DNA from: Caenorhabditis elegans
Lineage: Eukaryota > Nematoda > Chromadorea > Rhabditida > Rhabditidae
Assembly: GCF_000002985.6 (NCBI RefSeq)
Contig: NC_003279.8
Span: 12,958,001-13,022,000, forward strand
DNA length: 64,000 nt
Reading direction: 5' to 3'
How positions within the stretch are numbered: the stretch's first letter is position 1; each line of letters begins with the position of its first letter. This document shows, piece after piece, positions 12,023-23,800 of this stretch. The notes below the pieces were generated by a model that saw only the letters and a list, made by a program, of their open reading frames with translations, did not search any database and was not told where the DNA came from. The translations under genes were made by a program, and so were the position numbers.

Positions 12023-13614
12023 TCTTTTTTCTCACTATTTTTTTGATCTACCATTCATTGTTTTCCCACCTTTTTTGTTGTTGGTTTCCCCGTTTTTTGT
12101 TGTCAATGAAAAAACCCCTGAAAAATTCGAATTTTTCTCTCTTAATTCCTTCTTTGATGTCAAATCCTCACAAATTTATACCTTGAATTTCACTTTTAAA
12201 AGTACTTTTTACACGCTATAAATTTAATTTTCGCTTGATTTCAGAAGAACACACATCAACTAAACCTACTAGGTGAGTTGGACTCCACTACAAACTACAC
12301 ACAAAACCCTGTAGCCTGAACCAAAAGAAATCTGCCTAATTTATAGAGTCCGACGTAGCGAAAAAGATCACGAGAGAGATAGTACGAGACGCTGAGAAAA
12401 TGCGCGATCACATTGCCTTAAAGGAGTACAGTGTAGTGATAAGGAGAACTATTCTTATCACTACTAATACCCCAATTTTTTTCAGAACTTTCCGTTTCAA
12501 AGTTTATTTCGATTTCTTTTTATTTGATTTTTATTCCAGTTTTTTGGCGTAAAAACTGGAATTTTGACTGAAAAACTGCAATTTTTGTAGATTTTTAGTG
12601 CTTATATATTTTTGGAATTCGACCTTTCAGCTGCTTTTGGCAATTTTTACCTGTTTTATTTGAAATTTTAGCACGAAAAACTTAATTTAGGCGAAAAATA
12701 CTCAAAAATGTGCTGAAAAATAGCATAAAACCTAAAATTATGCGTTTTTCGTATGAACGAAACCCGTAAATTTCCGTCGAAAACTGTCAGTTTTGGAGTT
12801 TGTTTTGATGAAATTGTGAGGATTAAAAAACTGAAAATTTTAATTTTTAAAAGGGAAATATATTTTTAAAAAAACTTTTTTTCGATTTTTCGCCATAAAT
12901 AATTAAAAAAACACTAATTTCTACAATTCCAGAACAAATAAATCGGATTTTTCTCAATTTTACGCCCGGAAAACAAGGAAATTTCTAATTTTTACGATTT
13001 TAGACCAGAAAAATCGAGAAAATTCACGATTTTTCTGAAAAAAAAATTTAAAAATTCTAAATTTTGTGATGTTTGTTACAAAAAAAATATAAAAAAAAAA
13101 AAAAAAAAAAAAACTGAAAAAACAAAAAAAAAACTGAAAAAAATGTAAAGTTTACAATTTCACACCAGAAAAATCGAGAAAATCGAAAAAATATATTTCT
13201 CATATTTTCTCTTGCTGGAAAATTCTAATTTTTACGAAGTTTGACCAAAAAAAATGTTCAGAGAAAAAAAAATTCAAAAATCGTAATTTTTGTGATTTTT
13301 ATTTAAAAAAATCGTTGAAAAATTGTATTTCACCAAAAAAATCGTAAAAATTCACAATTTTTCGGATGAAAAAATATTTAAATTGTTAAAAAAAAAGGTA
13401 AAAATTTTGAAATTCAAATTTCCAAAACTTTAATTAAAAATGAAAGTATTTCCACTTTGAAAACTGTAGAATCCCTGCAAATCTTTGATTATATTATTTT
13501 TCAACTTTAATCAATTTTTGATCTATGAGCTTTTCTTTATTGTTTATATTGTTCTTCTTTCCCCTCAACCATCAACTCAATGATCAACTCTTCTCGTTCA
13601 GCTTCTCCAAAAAA
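12023..13614. other. AT-rich gap between eif-6 and prx-11
   Basis: About 1.6 kb without a supported gene. It holds the eif-6 3' UTR (an AATGAA near 12104 may act in 3' end formation), a short CTACAAACTACA motif near 12288, and long homopolymer A stretches around 13080-13135. A possible acceptor TTCAG at 13597-13601 lies 13 bases before the prx-11 start and may be the spliced-leader site. An upstream in-frame ATG at 13525 would then be left out of the mRNA. Confidence 0.45.
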
Positions 13615-14259
13615 ATGGTAAACTCAACAACACTTGCCCATCTTAACACAAATATCGATCACCTCACTACAGTACTCTCTTCATATGCTGGAAGAGATAA
13701 AGCAATCAGATCTTTAGCATTCTATCTTCAACTCAAAAGTACCACTTCACCAGATAATGCCAAAGAAATTCTGGGCCTAGCGAAACAGCTTAGTGCCGCC
13801 CGTCTAGTATCCAGACAGTTTAACCATCCAGGAATGTTAAAGTCTTGTAGACAAATTATGCAAGCTTTTCAAACTGGAAGAATCGGAGATCCTTTGGAAT
13901 TCCTCACAGGAGCAGCTGTTACAGGAATCTACACAGTCTACGGATTCGTTGAGCTTCTCGCCTGGCTTAGTGACGCTAAGATCCTTGCATTCAACTCAGC
14001 GAGGCTCTACAAATGGTGTCTTTACCTTTGGTTATCAGAACTTATCAATGGAATTGTTCGACAGATGAGAGTGATTTATCGGAAAGGAATCGAAAAATCG
14101 CAGGAGGATATTTTGACGCTTGTCGGATTATCATCAGACTTTATCAGTGGTGTTAATAGCCTTCCACACAAGATTTTATGGGCTGGAAAGTTGTCGATGC
14201 GGCAGAGTGCCTCGTTTTCATTGTTGGCTTCGATTATTGGATTTTATAAATTATGGTGA
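13615..14259 (+). CDS. prx-11: Peroxisomal membrane protein PEX11 homologue
   Basis: A single exon encodes 214 residues. The protein resembles PEX11, which elongates and divides peroxisomes: an N-terminal region with GRDKAIRSLAFYLQL (the amphipathic helix area), a central SAARLVSRQF motif, and a C-terminal hydrophobic segment ending GFYKLW. The open frame extends upstream to 13525, but that extension is hydrophobic and runs into a probable acceptor at 13601, so I chose the ATG at 13615. A poly(A) signal AATAAA lies at 14279-14284, about 20 bases past the stop. Single-exon structure is unusual among the neighbours but the frame is clean. PEX11 is a weakly conserved family; the assignment also rests on known gene neighbours. 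Confidence 0.85.
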   Translation: MVNSTTLAHLNTNIDHLTTVLSSYAGRDKAIRSLAFYLQLKSTTSPDNAKEILGLAKQLSAARLVSRQFNHPGMLKSCRQIMQAFQTGRIGDPLEFLTGAAVTGIYTVYGFVELLAWLSDAKILAFNSARLYKWCLYLWLSELINGIVRQMRVIYRKGIEKSQEDILTLVGLSSDFISGVNSLPHKILWAGKLSMRQSASFSLLASIIGFYKLW

Positions 14260-14278
14260 TGTAGTTTTGAATGTAGAC

Positions 14279-14284
14279 AATAAA
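14279..14284 (+). terminator. Poly(A) signal of prx-11
   Basis: A canonical AATAAA sits 20 bases after the stop codon, giving a very short 3' UTR. The CGGCAAAT repeat cluster begins about 80 bases further on. Confidence 0.7.
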
Positions 14285-14374
14285 TTGGAAATGAAATCGA
14301 TGAAATGCTCAAGTTTATAAATAGCAAAAAAAAAAACATCGGTAGACTTTATTTGATCTACTGTGAAAATGTTT

Positions 14375-14930
14375 TCCGGCAAATCGGCAAATTGCCAGAA
14401 TTGAAAATTTCCGGCAAATCGGCAAAATGCCAGAATTGAAATTTCCGGCGAATCGGCAAAATGCCAAAATTGAAATTTCCGGCGAATCGGCAAAATGCCA
14501 GATTTGAAATTTCCGACAATTCGGCAAATTACCACAATTGAAAATTTCCGGCAAATCGGCAAATTGTCAGAATTGAAAATTTCGGCAAATCGGCAAATTG
14601 CCAGAATTGAAAATTTCGGCAAATCGGCGAATTGCCAGAATTGGAATTCCCGGCAAAATGCTAGAATTTAAATTTTCGGCAAATCGGCAAATTACCAGAA
14701 TTGAAAATTTCGGCAAATCGGCGAATTGCCAGAATTGAAATTTCCGGCAAATCGCAAAATAAGCAAATTCTATAAAAAATATATAGCGAAAAAATTTCAA
14801 AAAGGCACTGTTTTAAGTGTTTCCGTCTTATAAAAAATCCCTTGAAACATTTTCGGCAAATCTGATGGCAAACCGGCAATTTGCCGAAAATGAAAATTTC
14901 CGGCAAATCGGCAACATGCCGAATTTGTCG
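14375..14930. repeat. CGGCAAATTGCCAGAATTGAAAATTT repeat cluster
   Basis: About a dozen degenerate units of 35-45 bp repeat CGGCAAATCGGC, AAATTGCCAG and AATTGAAAATTTC. They belong to the family seen in gale-1 intron 4, in pmr-1 introns and at 53.7 kb. Long open frames across the cluster arise from the repeat and are not genes. No CAGGGGTG end was found here, so it may be a fragment or an expansion that outgrew its parent element. Confidence 0.85.
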
Positions 14931-15849
14931 ACAAAAAATTTGCCAAAAGGCAATTGATTTAACTAGTTTTAACTAAATTTGAGTTTTTCATCGATTTCAT
15001 CTCATTTCCCATCTTCCTGAGTTGTATTAGGCTTCACATTACCCCCTTCAAAGTACGGTAGCTTTGAAGACCATTTTCATTGACACATAGCTCCGGGTCG
15101 AATAATGTATCGTTTTCCACCACCTTTCGTCAATAAATCATTTACGTCATATCGTTTTTTGCAAGCTTATACATATTTCTGTGTAGGCGGCAACTGAGAC
15201 TGATAAAAAACGCATTTTCTAAATGGTTTTTTGATGTTGTTGGACTGTGGGAATGGACTATGGAATTATAACAATCTGGAGAGAAAAGAGTGCCCGAGAG
15301 AAGCAGAGAAACAAGATGAACGTGGCATACGTACACTTCCACAACAGCAGCCGTCTTGTGGCCTATATAAATGACCAGATTCAAGCGGCCATTTATACTT
15401 TTCGATCTTCTTCTTTTTTCCTTTGTCTTGAGATTGAAATTTGAGAGATAACGAATCCAAATAGACAATATGCACTTAATTTACTTGAAAATGAGCTTAA
15501 AACTCACAAAAAAAACAAATAATTTGGACTTTTTTGCACATTTCCTGCAAAATTTGATGTTTATCCAGCTTGTGATGAATAATTTTTGCACAGCAAAATG
15601 AATTTTGTGGCAATTTTAATTTCAATCTTCCATCCATTAGTTTTCCTGGAATTTTTTTGTTGAAAATTCTGATGACTTGGAGATTTAATATAAGCTTTTT
15701 AGTCGAATTCCTCCGTTTTAGACGTCTAACTAGTTAAAAATCGTTCAAATCCTTTTAAATTAATTAGTGAGTAAAATTCAAAAAGTTCCAGAAACTTTTT
15801 ATAGTTCATTAAAAATGTATTTTTTCACACCTAGTTTTAATTTAAAACT

Positions 15850-15991
15850 CACGTGGTGTCAGGATGTCTCATAAGGGTTTGATCTACAAAAAAATGCGGG
15901 AATTTTTTTGGAATCAGTTGAGATCTGAACTCCCGCATTTTTTGTAGATCTACGTAGATAAAGCCGATATAGCACACTCTGACACCACGTG
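15850..15991. repeat. CACGTG-ended palindromic element, short copy
   Basis: The ends are CACGTGGTGTCAG and CTGACACCACGTG, an inverted repeat. Inside, TTTGATCTACAAAAAAATGC and CCCGCATTTTTTGTAGATC form further inverted arms. The central TGACGTCA segment seen in the longer copies is missing. Five other copies lie in the window. It is a MITE-like foldback with no coding capacity. Confidence 0.8.
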
Positions 15992-16406
15992 AAAACCTAT
16001 AAATTCTCCTAATTCATTTTGTTAATCTGATCCCAGTGACCTCTAATCTTGATCATTTTATCACCACGCGTACTTCTATTTTGCAAAGACCTATGATATC
16101 AGTTGTCTGACGGTCAGAAAGTCTCGGAAAAAGGCGTTGACCGAGTAATTACAATAAAAAAATTAACGATATAAAACGTCGAATAGCCAAATAGGTAGAT
16201 AGCGTCAGAAAAACCAATCAGTGATTTGCTCCGCCCACTTTTCAACCAATCAGAAGGGTTTACTGGGCGGAGCTATACGTTCTCAATTTGGAAAAAGTTC
16301 AAATAGTGAGATTTTATCTTTTTTTTTTTGTAGATTCATGAATAAATTTCAGACTAATTCGTGTTTTCATTCTCGCTAATTTAGCTTTATTACGCGAACA
16401 CTAGGT

Positions 16407-16712
16407 TCTGAGAATGCGTATTGCACAACATATTTGACGCGCATAATATCTCGTAGCGAAAACTACAGTAATAATTCGAATGATTACTGTAGCGTTTGTC
16501 ACGATTTACGGGGTCGATTATCGAAACGGATTAAAATCATTTAGTTATCTATAAAATTAAGCAAGAAAATGAGGAAATAAAATGGAAAATATATTCATTT
16601 AAATAATCAACCCCGTAAATCGACACAACAGAGCTACAGTAGTCATTTAAAGGGTTACTGTAGTTTTCGCTATGAGATATTTTGCGCGTCAAATATGTTG
16701 TGCAATACTCAA
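16407..16712. repeat. Long inverted repeat (foldback) of about 300 bp
   Basis: The left arm reads GTATTGCACAACATATTTGA then CGCGCATAATATCTCG and the right arm mirrors it, CGAGATATTATGCGCG-like, ending GTTGTGCAATAC. Inner arms also pair through CTACAGTAAT/ATTACTGTAG and through TTTACGGGGT/ACCCCGTAAA. The structure is a probable MITE. Nothing coding is present. Confidence 0.75.
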
Positions 16713-16881
16713 AAATTGTGTGACTATAATAATTAGCTATACAATTCTGTGGTTTTTTTGAGCAAAACCGAAAAACGAAAAAATTTCGTTTTTGGCAAAA
16801 CACTCCAAAATCGGTATTTTTCATTCAAAAAACCATATTTTTTACGGTTTACGCCCTATTTCCTACAAACAACAGAAATTG

Positions 16882-17067
16882 AACGTGGTGTCAGAGTGTC
16901 TCATTTTGGTTTGATCTACGTTGATCTACAAAAAATGCGGGAGAAGAGACGCAGAGTTCTCAACTGATTTAGCATGGTTAAGAGTGTGCTGACGTCACAT
17001 TTTTGAGCAAAAAATTCCCGCATTTTTTTGTAGATCAAACCGTAATGGGAGAGCCTGGCATCACGTG
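16882..17067. repeat. CACGTG-ended palindromic element upstream of gale-1
   Basis: This copy starts AACGTGGTGTCAGAGTGTC and ends GGCATCACGTG. It contains GCTGACGTCACA and paired GATCTACAAAAAATGCGGGA/CCCGCATTTTTTTGTAGATC arms. It ends about 140 bp before the gale-1 start codon, so it lies within the promoter or leader region. Confidence 0.82.
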
Positions 17068-17205
17068 GCATTAGACTTTTTGAGCAAGTTTGACCAAAAT
17101 CTTTTTTCTTCGATTTTTCGGTTTTCCAAAAAAATAACGCCAGGCTTAGCCTCCACCTCAATATTCTTATGTGATTGTTTCCAGAACCTCTTCCCCACTA
17201 AAACA

Positions 17206-20200
17206 ATGCACATTCTCGTCACCGGAGCCGCTGGATTCATTGGCAGTCACACAGTGCTCGAGCTGCTCAATTCTGGATACACAGTACTTTGCATTGACAA
17301 TTTCGCCAACGCAATTTCCGGTACGACTCCCACGCTTCCGCTTATCAAATCCGCTAATGCAAACTCTTAAACTCTCCGCTTTTCCCTGAATGTCTTCAGT
17401 TACAGATGAGCACGGAAATGCGATTTCATTGAAAAGAGTTGCTCAGTTGACTGGAAAAGATGTTCCATTCCAGAATGTTGATGTATGTGATGAAGCAGCA
17501 TTGGAAAAAGTGTTCTCTGAGAATAAATTTGATGGAATTATTCATTTAGCAGCGTTGAAGGCTGTCGGAGAATCAGTGGCCAAGCCACTTCAATATTATT
17601 CCAATAATTTGGTTGCCAGCTTGAATTTGATTCAGGTACTGGTTTTTGGATCGTTTTTTAGACAAAAATTGGATTTTCTCAATTCTTTTTAAAAAAATAA
17701 ATAAATATACCAATTAATTTTCAAAAACTGAAAATCGAAAAAAAAGAGAAAAAATGATTGGAAAAAAAAAAATTTTAACGAAAAATTTTGATTTTCTAAC
17801 AGTTTGAAAAAAAACCAAAAATTGACCTGGTATAGACTACAAACTACAAAATTTTAGTAGTTTGTTCAATTTTTTTTTTGAAAAATGGAAGAAGAAAAAA
17901 AATCTTTTTTTCTTTAATTTTTTGTTACCTTTCAGAGAAAATTTAAAAAAAATAGAGATATGAACATTTTCGATTTTTAAAAATTGAAAAATTGAAAATT
18001 TTGAATTTACCGAAAAAATTTCAAACAAGTGTTATTTTTAATGAGAAATTGAAAAAAAAATCTTAAAAATTCACCAAAAATTGTAATTATAATATATTTT
18101 CTCTAAAAAAAATGGCGAAAAACTCTCTGAAAATTTAAAACATTTTCTTCTGAAAATAAAAAAAAATGGAAAAATTTAAAACTTTGTTCAAAAAACGAAA
18201 ATTGTTCGCTTTTTCAAACTAAAATCGAAAAACGAAAAAATTTGGTTAAAAGTAAAAAAAATGCATTGAATTTTTTTCTCAAAAAAATCATCAGTTTTTG
18301 GGAAAAAAAAACATTTTTCTTTCCAAAAATTACAAATAAAAAAAAAAATTTTTAAGTTGTCTAATTTTCTTTTAAAAATAAGAAAAATGAGCAAAACTTT
18401 CAAGTTATTTTCAGAAAAAAATTTAAATCAAAAATTTTCCATTTTAAATCGAAAAAGCATCCCCCATATTCACTACAAACTACAAAACCTCACCCAAATC
18501 CATATTCCAGATGTGCCTAAAATACAACGTGAAAAACTTTGTCTTTTCCTCGTCAGCCACCGTCTACGGACCCCCATCCGAACTCCCAATCACCGAAAAA
18601 TCCCAAACCGGCCAGGGAATTACTAATCCATATGGTCAAACTAAATACATGATGGAACAAATTTTAATTGACGTCGGAAAAGCGAATCCCGAATGGAATG
18701 TGGTTCTTCTTCGTTACTTTAATCCAGTTGGAGCACACAAATCAGGGCTCATTGGAGAAGATCCAAAGGGTGTACCGAATAATTTAATGCCATACGTCAG
18801 TCAGGTGGCTATTGGAAAACTGCCAGTACTCACTATTTATGGAGATCAATTTGATACTGTTGATGGAACTGGTGTTCGGGATTATATTCATGTTGTTGAT
18901 CTTGCTAAAGGACATGTTAAGGCTTTTGATAGAATTAAGGTATATAATATTTGGTGCAAAATGGCTTAAAATGTCTTATATTCTAACCCAGACGTGAAAT
19001 TTCTAGAACTTTTGCTCCAAAAAATACGGCCTTTATAGACTGAATAGATATTACCCAGACGCTAAAATGTACGTATTTTCGCGATTTTTGCTCCATAAAT
19101 ACGGTAATCGGTGAATAGGTATGCGCCTTTAAAGAGAACTGTAATAGGAAAACTTCAGTTGGTTTTTGTTACAAAAATGTATTTATTAAAACACTTAAAT
19201 AAAACAATTACTGTAATTTTTATTGTTTTATTTGAGTTTTTAAATAAACAATTTTTGTAACAAAAACCAACTGAAGTTTTCTAATTACAGTACTCTCTGA
19301 AGGTGCACCCGTGTGTAAGAAAAAAAATAATAAATTGTCGTGGCGAGACCCGGTACCGTTTTTTTTGGAGCAAAATTTGAAACAAGAAAAAACGAAGATT
19401 TATAACTTTTTGAAGTTTTTGAATTTTTCTACTGAAACAGAGAAATTGACCCCCAGTTTTAACGAAATTTCTTCTCGAAATTCCGATTTTAAGCGAGATT
19501 TCGCCTTTTCCCAGTTAAATTCTCTGGAAAATCGTTAAAACATTCAAATTTCCAGACCGTCGGAAACATTGGAACCGAGATTTACAATCTTGGAACCGGT
19601 GTCGGTTACTCGGTTCGTCAGATGGTTGATGCGTTGAAAAAGGTCAGCGGACGTGATATTCCGGTTAAGGTGAGGAGACTACAAACTACAAAAGCAGCGA
19701 TTCTGAAATTTGGAGCTTGAAGAAGGTTACAAAAATGAACCTGAAAAAGATTACGGCAAATTTCCGGTTTGCCGGAAATTTTAATTTTCGGAAAATTAAC
19801 GAAATGCCGATTTGCCGAAAATGTTTGATTCCGGCAAATTGCCGGAAATTTTCAATTCTGGCAGTTTACCAATTTGCCGGAAATTTTCAATTCTGGCAGT
19901 TTACCAATTTGCCGGAAATTTTCATTTTCGGAAAATTAACGGTATGCCGATTTGCTGGAAATTGTTAATTCCGGCAATTTGCCGATTTGCAGGAAATTAT
20001 CAATTCCGGCAAATTACCGGTTTGCCGGAACTTTTGAATTCCAGCAATTTGCCGATTCGCCGGAAATTCTAAATTCCAGCAATTTGCCGATTTGCCGGAA
20101 ATTCTGAATTCCGGCAATTTGCCAATTTGCCGGAAATTTTCAATTCCGCAATTTGCCGGTTCTCTGGAAATTTTCATTTTCGGCAAATCGGCAAAGTGCC

Positions 20201-20500
20201 GGAAAAATCAAATTCCGGCGAATTACCGAGTTGCCGGAAATTCCAAATTCCGGCAATTTGCCGATTTGCCGGAAAAAAATAGTTTGCCCCCCCCCCCCCA
20301 CCCCTGCTACAAACTACACAAAAAAATTCACCAAAATCTTCCAGATCGGAGTCCCCCGTCCCGGAGACGTTGCATCAGTCTACTGCGACCCCTCACTTGC
20401 TCAGGAGAAGCTCGGATGGCGTGCCGAGACTGGTCTCGAAGAGATGTGTGCAGATCTATGGAATTGGCAGACAAAGAATCCACAAGGATTCTCCGCATAA
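17206..20500 (+). CDS. gale-1: UDP-glucose/UDP-galactose 4-epimerase
   Basis: Five exons (17206-17320, 17400-17635, 18511-18939, 19556-19669, 20345-20500) encode 349 residues. The Rossmann NAD motif [11 protein letters not shown] is at residues 5-15, and the short-chain dehydrogenase triad is visible as Ser132, Tyr158 and Lys162 (YGQTK). The enzyme interconverts UDP-glucose and UDP-galactose in the Leloir pathway with bound NAD+; animal forms also handle UDP-GlcNAc/GalNAc, supplying glycosylation precursors. An acceptor TTTCCAG 21 bases before the ATG supports trans-splicing. Introns 2-4 are large and carry a foldback element (19122-19306) and a CGGCAAATTGCCG cluster. selb-1 follows 338 bp downstream on the same strand. 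Confidence 0.95.
19122..19306. repeat. Foldback element in gale-1 intron 3
   Basis: The two arms, about 80 bp each, are close inverted copies: CTTCAGTTGGTTTTTGTTAC on the left pairs with GTAACAAAAACCAACTGAAG on the right, and GCGCCTTTAAAGAGAACTGT pairs imperfectly with the right end. A half-like relative (TGCACCTTTAAGGAGTACTG) appears at 42096 in a smu-1 intron. No coding capacity. Confidence 0.8.
19745..20306. repeat. CGGCAAATTGCCG cluster in gale-1 intron 4
   Basis: Roughly a dozen units of the form TTGCCGATTTGCCGGAAATT and TTCCGGCAATTTG fill most of the intron. The cluster ends in a C run and CACCCCTG (to 20306), which is the complement of the CAGGGGTG end of the hAT-like elements at 27179 and 28238. 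No matching left end or 8-bp duplication could be shown, so this is probably a degenerate copy. Confidence 0.8.
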
Positions 20501-20838
20501 TTTATTTATTTATTTTTAAAATTTTGATTTTCTAAAAATATTAAAAAATTAAAATTATATATTTTCCCACCCATAATACCTACATTCCTTTTCCCTCAAT
20601 GTTTCTCTGTAAAATAGTAATATATTAATATTCGTTTCTATGTACTTTTTTTTTACTTTTTCCAGTCCCATGTGCCTTTGATTACTGTACTTTTATATAA
20701 GGGATACACGGTTTTAATGTTTAAAAATTTAGAAAATTTTGTAAAAATCTGCTCTAAAATCTAGAAAAAAAGTTGCTTCCTTTTAAAGATATTTTGAATT
20801 ATTAAGCTCGAAAATCCAACAAAAAAATCCGAAAAAAG
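20501..20838. other. Gap between gale-1 and selb-1
   Basis: The 338 bp contain the gale-1 3' UTR and a T-rich acceptor TTTTTCCAG ending at 20665, a candidate leader-splicing site for selb-1. Such spacing is long for a typical worm operon (about 100 bp) but not excluded. Confidence 0.4.
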
Positions 20839-23800
20839 ATGACGTCACCACCATCTACGTCATCATCGGTAGGACCTCTCAATCTAGGCATTCTGGGCCA
20901 CGTGGATTCGGGAAAAACGACATTAACACGTCGAATCGCCGAACTCGGATCAACGTCAGCATTCGACGCCCACGCAACATCCACAACCACCGATGGAATC
21001 CGCCGAAATACTTTGGATTTGGGATTCTCTACGATGACGTCACTATCTGGAAGGCGATTGGCTCTTATCGATTGCCCTGGGCATTCGGGATTAATACGGG
21101 CGGTCTTGGCAGCGAGTACTGTATTTGATATGGCTATTGTGGTGGGATTTTGTTGGAAATTTCGAAAAAAAAACATTTTCTAAAAAATAAATTAAATTTT
21201 TTTTTTCAATTTTAAAAAATGCAAAAACTAATTTTTTTCGGAGAAAATAATTGAATTTATTTAAAAAATCAGCGATTTATAAGTTTTTTCTTGTTAAAAA
21301 ATTAGCAAAATTATGATTAATTTTTTTGGATTTTCTACAATTTTTTTAATTTTCCAAATTATAACATCTTTTAAGGTTTTTCCTAATAATTAATTTAGGT
21401 AATAATCAATACTTTTAAAAAATTAAAAATTTCAAAAAAATTTTTTAACATTTGAAAATTCGATTTTTGTATAAATGTTTTTTTTTTTTCGATTAATCAA
21501 AAAAATTCCCATTTTTTTCTTAAAATTTTCAGTTAAATAGAGTACATTTCAAAATAAAATCAATAATTACAACCACAAATTTTTATATAATTGAATAATA
21601 ACAAAAATTGATATTGAAAAATTTAAAATTTAAAAATGTTCGAAAAAATGGATTTTTTGCGAAATTCCAAATTTTGAAAATTTGAAATTTGATTTAAACA
21701 TTGTTTTTTCAGATTTTTAATTTTCACATTTTAATAACTATCCTTTCTAAAAAAAACACACAATTTTTGCAAATATAAATTCTCAAAAAAATTAAAATTT
21801 TAAATTTTTTTTTCCAAAAATGCTTTCCCCAAAACTATCAATTTTCTCTTATAAAACCTGTATCCCTTCCTATGAAATTCCCAAAATTTCAGATAATTGA
21901 CGTTGTAGCAGGTATTCAACCACAAACCGCCGAGCACCTCCTGTTAGCCTCCAAATTTTGCCCAAATCGAGTGATAATTGTGCTAAATAAATGTGATTTA
22001 GCTGAAAAATCCAAGGTTTTTCATTGAAAAAACCAAAAAAATTGGCGCGAAGTAAAATTTTTTGAAAAAAAAATTGGGCGCGAAATTCAAAAATTTTCAG
22101 GAATAAATTAAAATTCGCCTCTGAATTTAAATTTTTCAAAAACAAATTTGTACGGAATTTAATATTTTAAAAATTTTGCAAAAATCAAAATTTCGAAAAA
22201 AAACTAAATTTTGCCGCGAAATTCAAATTTTAAAAAATAGCACAAAAGTCAAATTTTTCTAATAAATTTTTTGCGCGAAATTCAAAAAAAAATCGAAAAA
22301 ATGGCGCGAAATTCAAATTTTCTGAAAAGAAATTGGCGAGATTTTCAAAAAATTCAAATTTGCAATTTTTTTTTCATTGAAAAAACCCCGTGAAAAACTG
22401 CTAAAAATCCAATTTTCAGATCTCAGAATCTGCGAAAAAAGTGCGAAAAGGCCTAAAATCGATGGGCGTTGACGAGAATTCTCCGATCGTTGAGATGTCC
22501 CTGGCCGATGGATATTTTAAAGAAGGTGGCCGACAAAAAACTAGGCCATGACTTTGAATTTGTTTCAGAAATGCTCCAAAATCTAAAACTCGCCATTGAA
22601 TCCAGGATTTTTGAGCCAAAACGTGACGAGGAAGGCGAGTGAGTTTTGACCATTTTTTGGGCGCGGGGCCTATTTTTGGAATTAAAAAAAAAAATTTCCA
22701 GATTCCTCATCGCAATTGATCACTGCTTTGCAATCAAAGGACAAGGAACTGTGCTTACTGGGACAGTGATACGTGGAGTTTTAAGGTATAGTTTGTAGTT
22801 TGTAGTATTTTCAAATTTTTCGAAAAAAAAATTACCGCGAAATTTAAATCTTTCAGATAAAATGTTTTTGAAAATTGGCTCCAAATTCAAGAATTTTAGA
22901 AAAAAGATATTAAATTTGGCGCGAAATTCAAATTAGCATATTTTTGAAAAATTGGCGCGAAGTAAAATTTTTTGAAAAAAAAAATTGGACGCGAAATTCA
23001 AAAATTTTCAGGAAAAAATTAATATTCGCCTCTGAATTTAAATTTTTCAAAAACAAATTTGTACGGAATTTAATATTTTAAAAATTTAGCAAAAATCAAA
23101 ATTTCGAAAAAAAACTAAATTTTGCCGCGAAATTCAAATTTTAAAAAATAGCACAACAGTCAAATTTTTCTAATAAATTTTTTGCGCGAAATTCAAAAAA
23201 AAAATCGAAAAAATGGCGCGAAATTCAAATTTTCTGAAAAGAAATTGGCGCGAATTTCAAAAAATTCAAATTTGCAAATTTTAGAAAAATTGGCGCGAAA
23301 TTACTTTTTTTTTAATGAGCAAAATTCGAATTTTTCAAAAACAATATTTAGCGCGAAACCAATATTTGGAATTTTTTTTTGTTGGGAAAATTTTATTGTC
23401 TAAAATACCTACAAGACATGTCTATGTCTATAGTTTGTAGCCTTCTCCAAAGTCCCTGTCAAACTACAAACTACAAACTACAAACTACATCTTCCAGACT
23501 AAACACCGAAATCGAATTTCCCGCGCTCAACGAGAAACGTCGTGTCAAGACCCTCGAAACATGGAAACAACGTGTTGGCCAAGTGGCGGCGGGCGCCCGA
23601 GCCGCCTTCCTTGTCGCCCCCTCATTTGATGAACATCGTTTCTCCCGTTGCATCTGCGGACCGCTCGGAACCCTAAAATCCACGAAATTCGTGCTGGCAA
23701 CCGTGGAACCTATCCAGTTTTTTAGAAAATCAATAAATTCCAAATCGAAAATCCACGTGGCAGTCGCTTTTGAGACCGTTATGGCGGAATGTCAATTTCT

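Noticed and set aside
13525..13614. Upstream extension of the prx-11 frame with a hydrophobic N terminus
   Set aside because: It crosses a good acceptor at 13601 and PEX11 has no such leader; it is more likely outron sequence.
14251..14906. Minus-strand open frames downstream of prx-11
   Set aside because: Same repeat family ([18 protein letters not shown] products); no gene structure.
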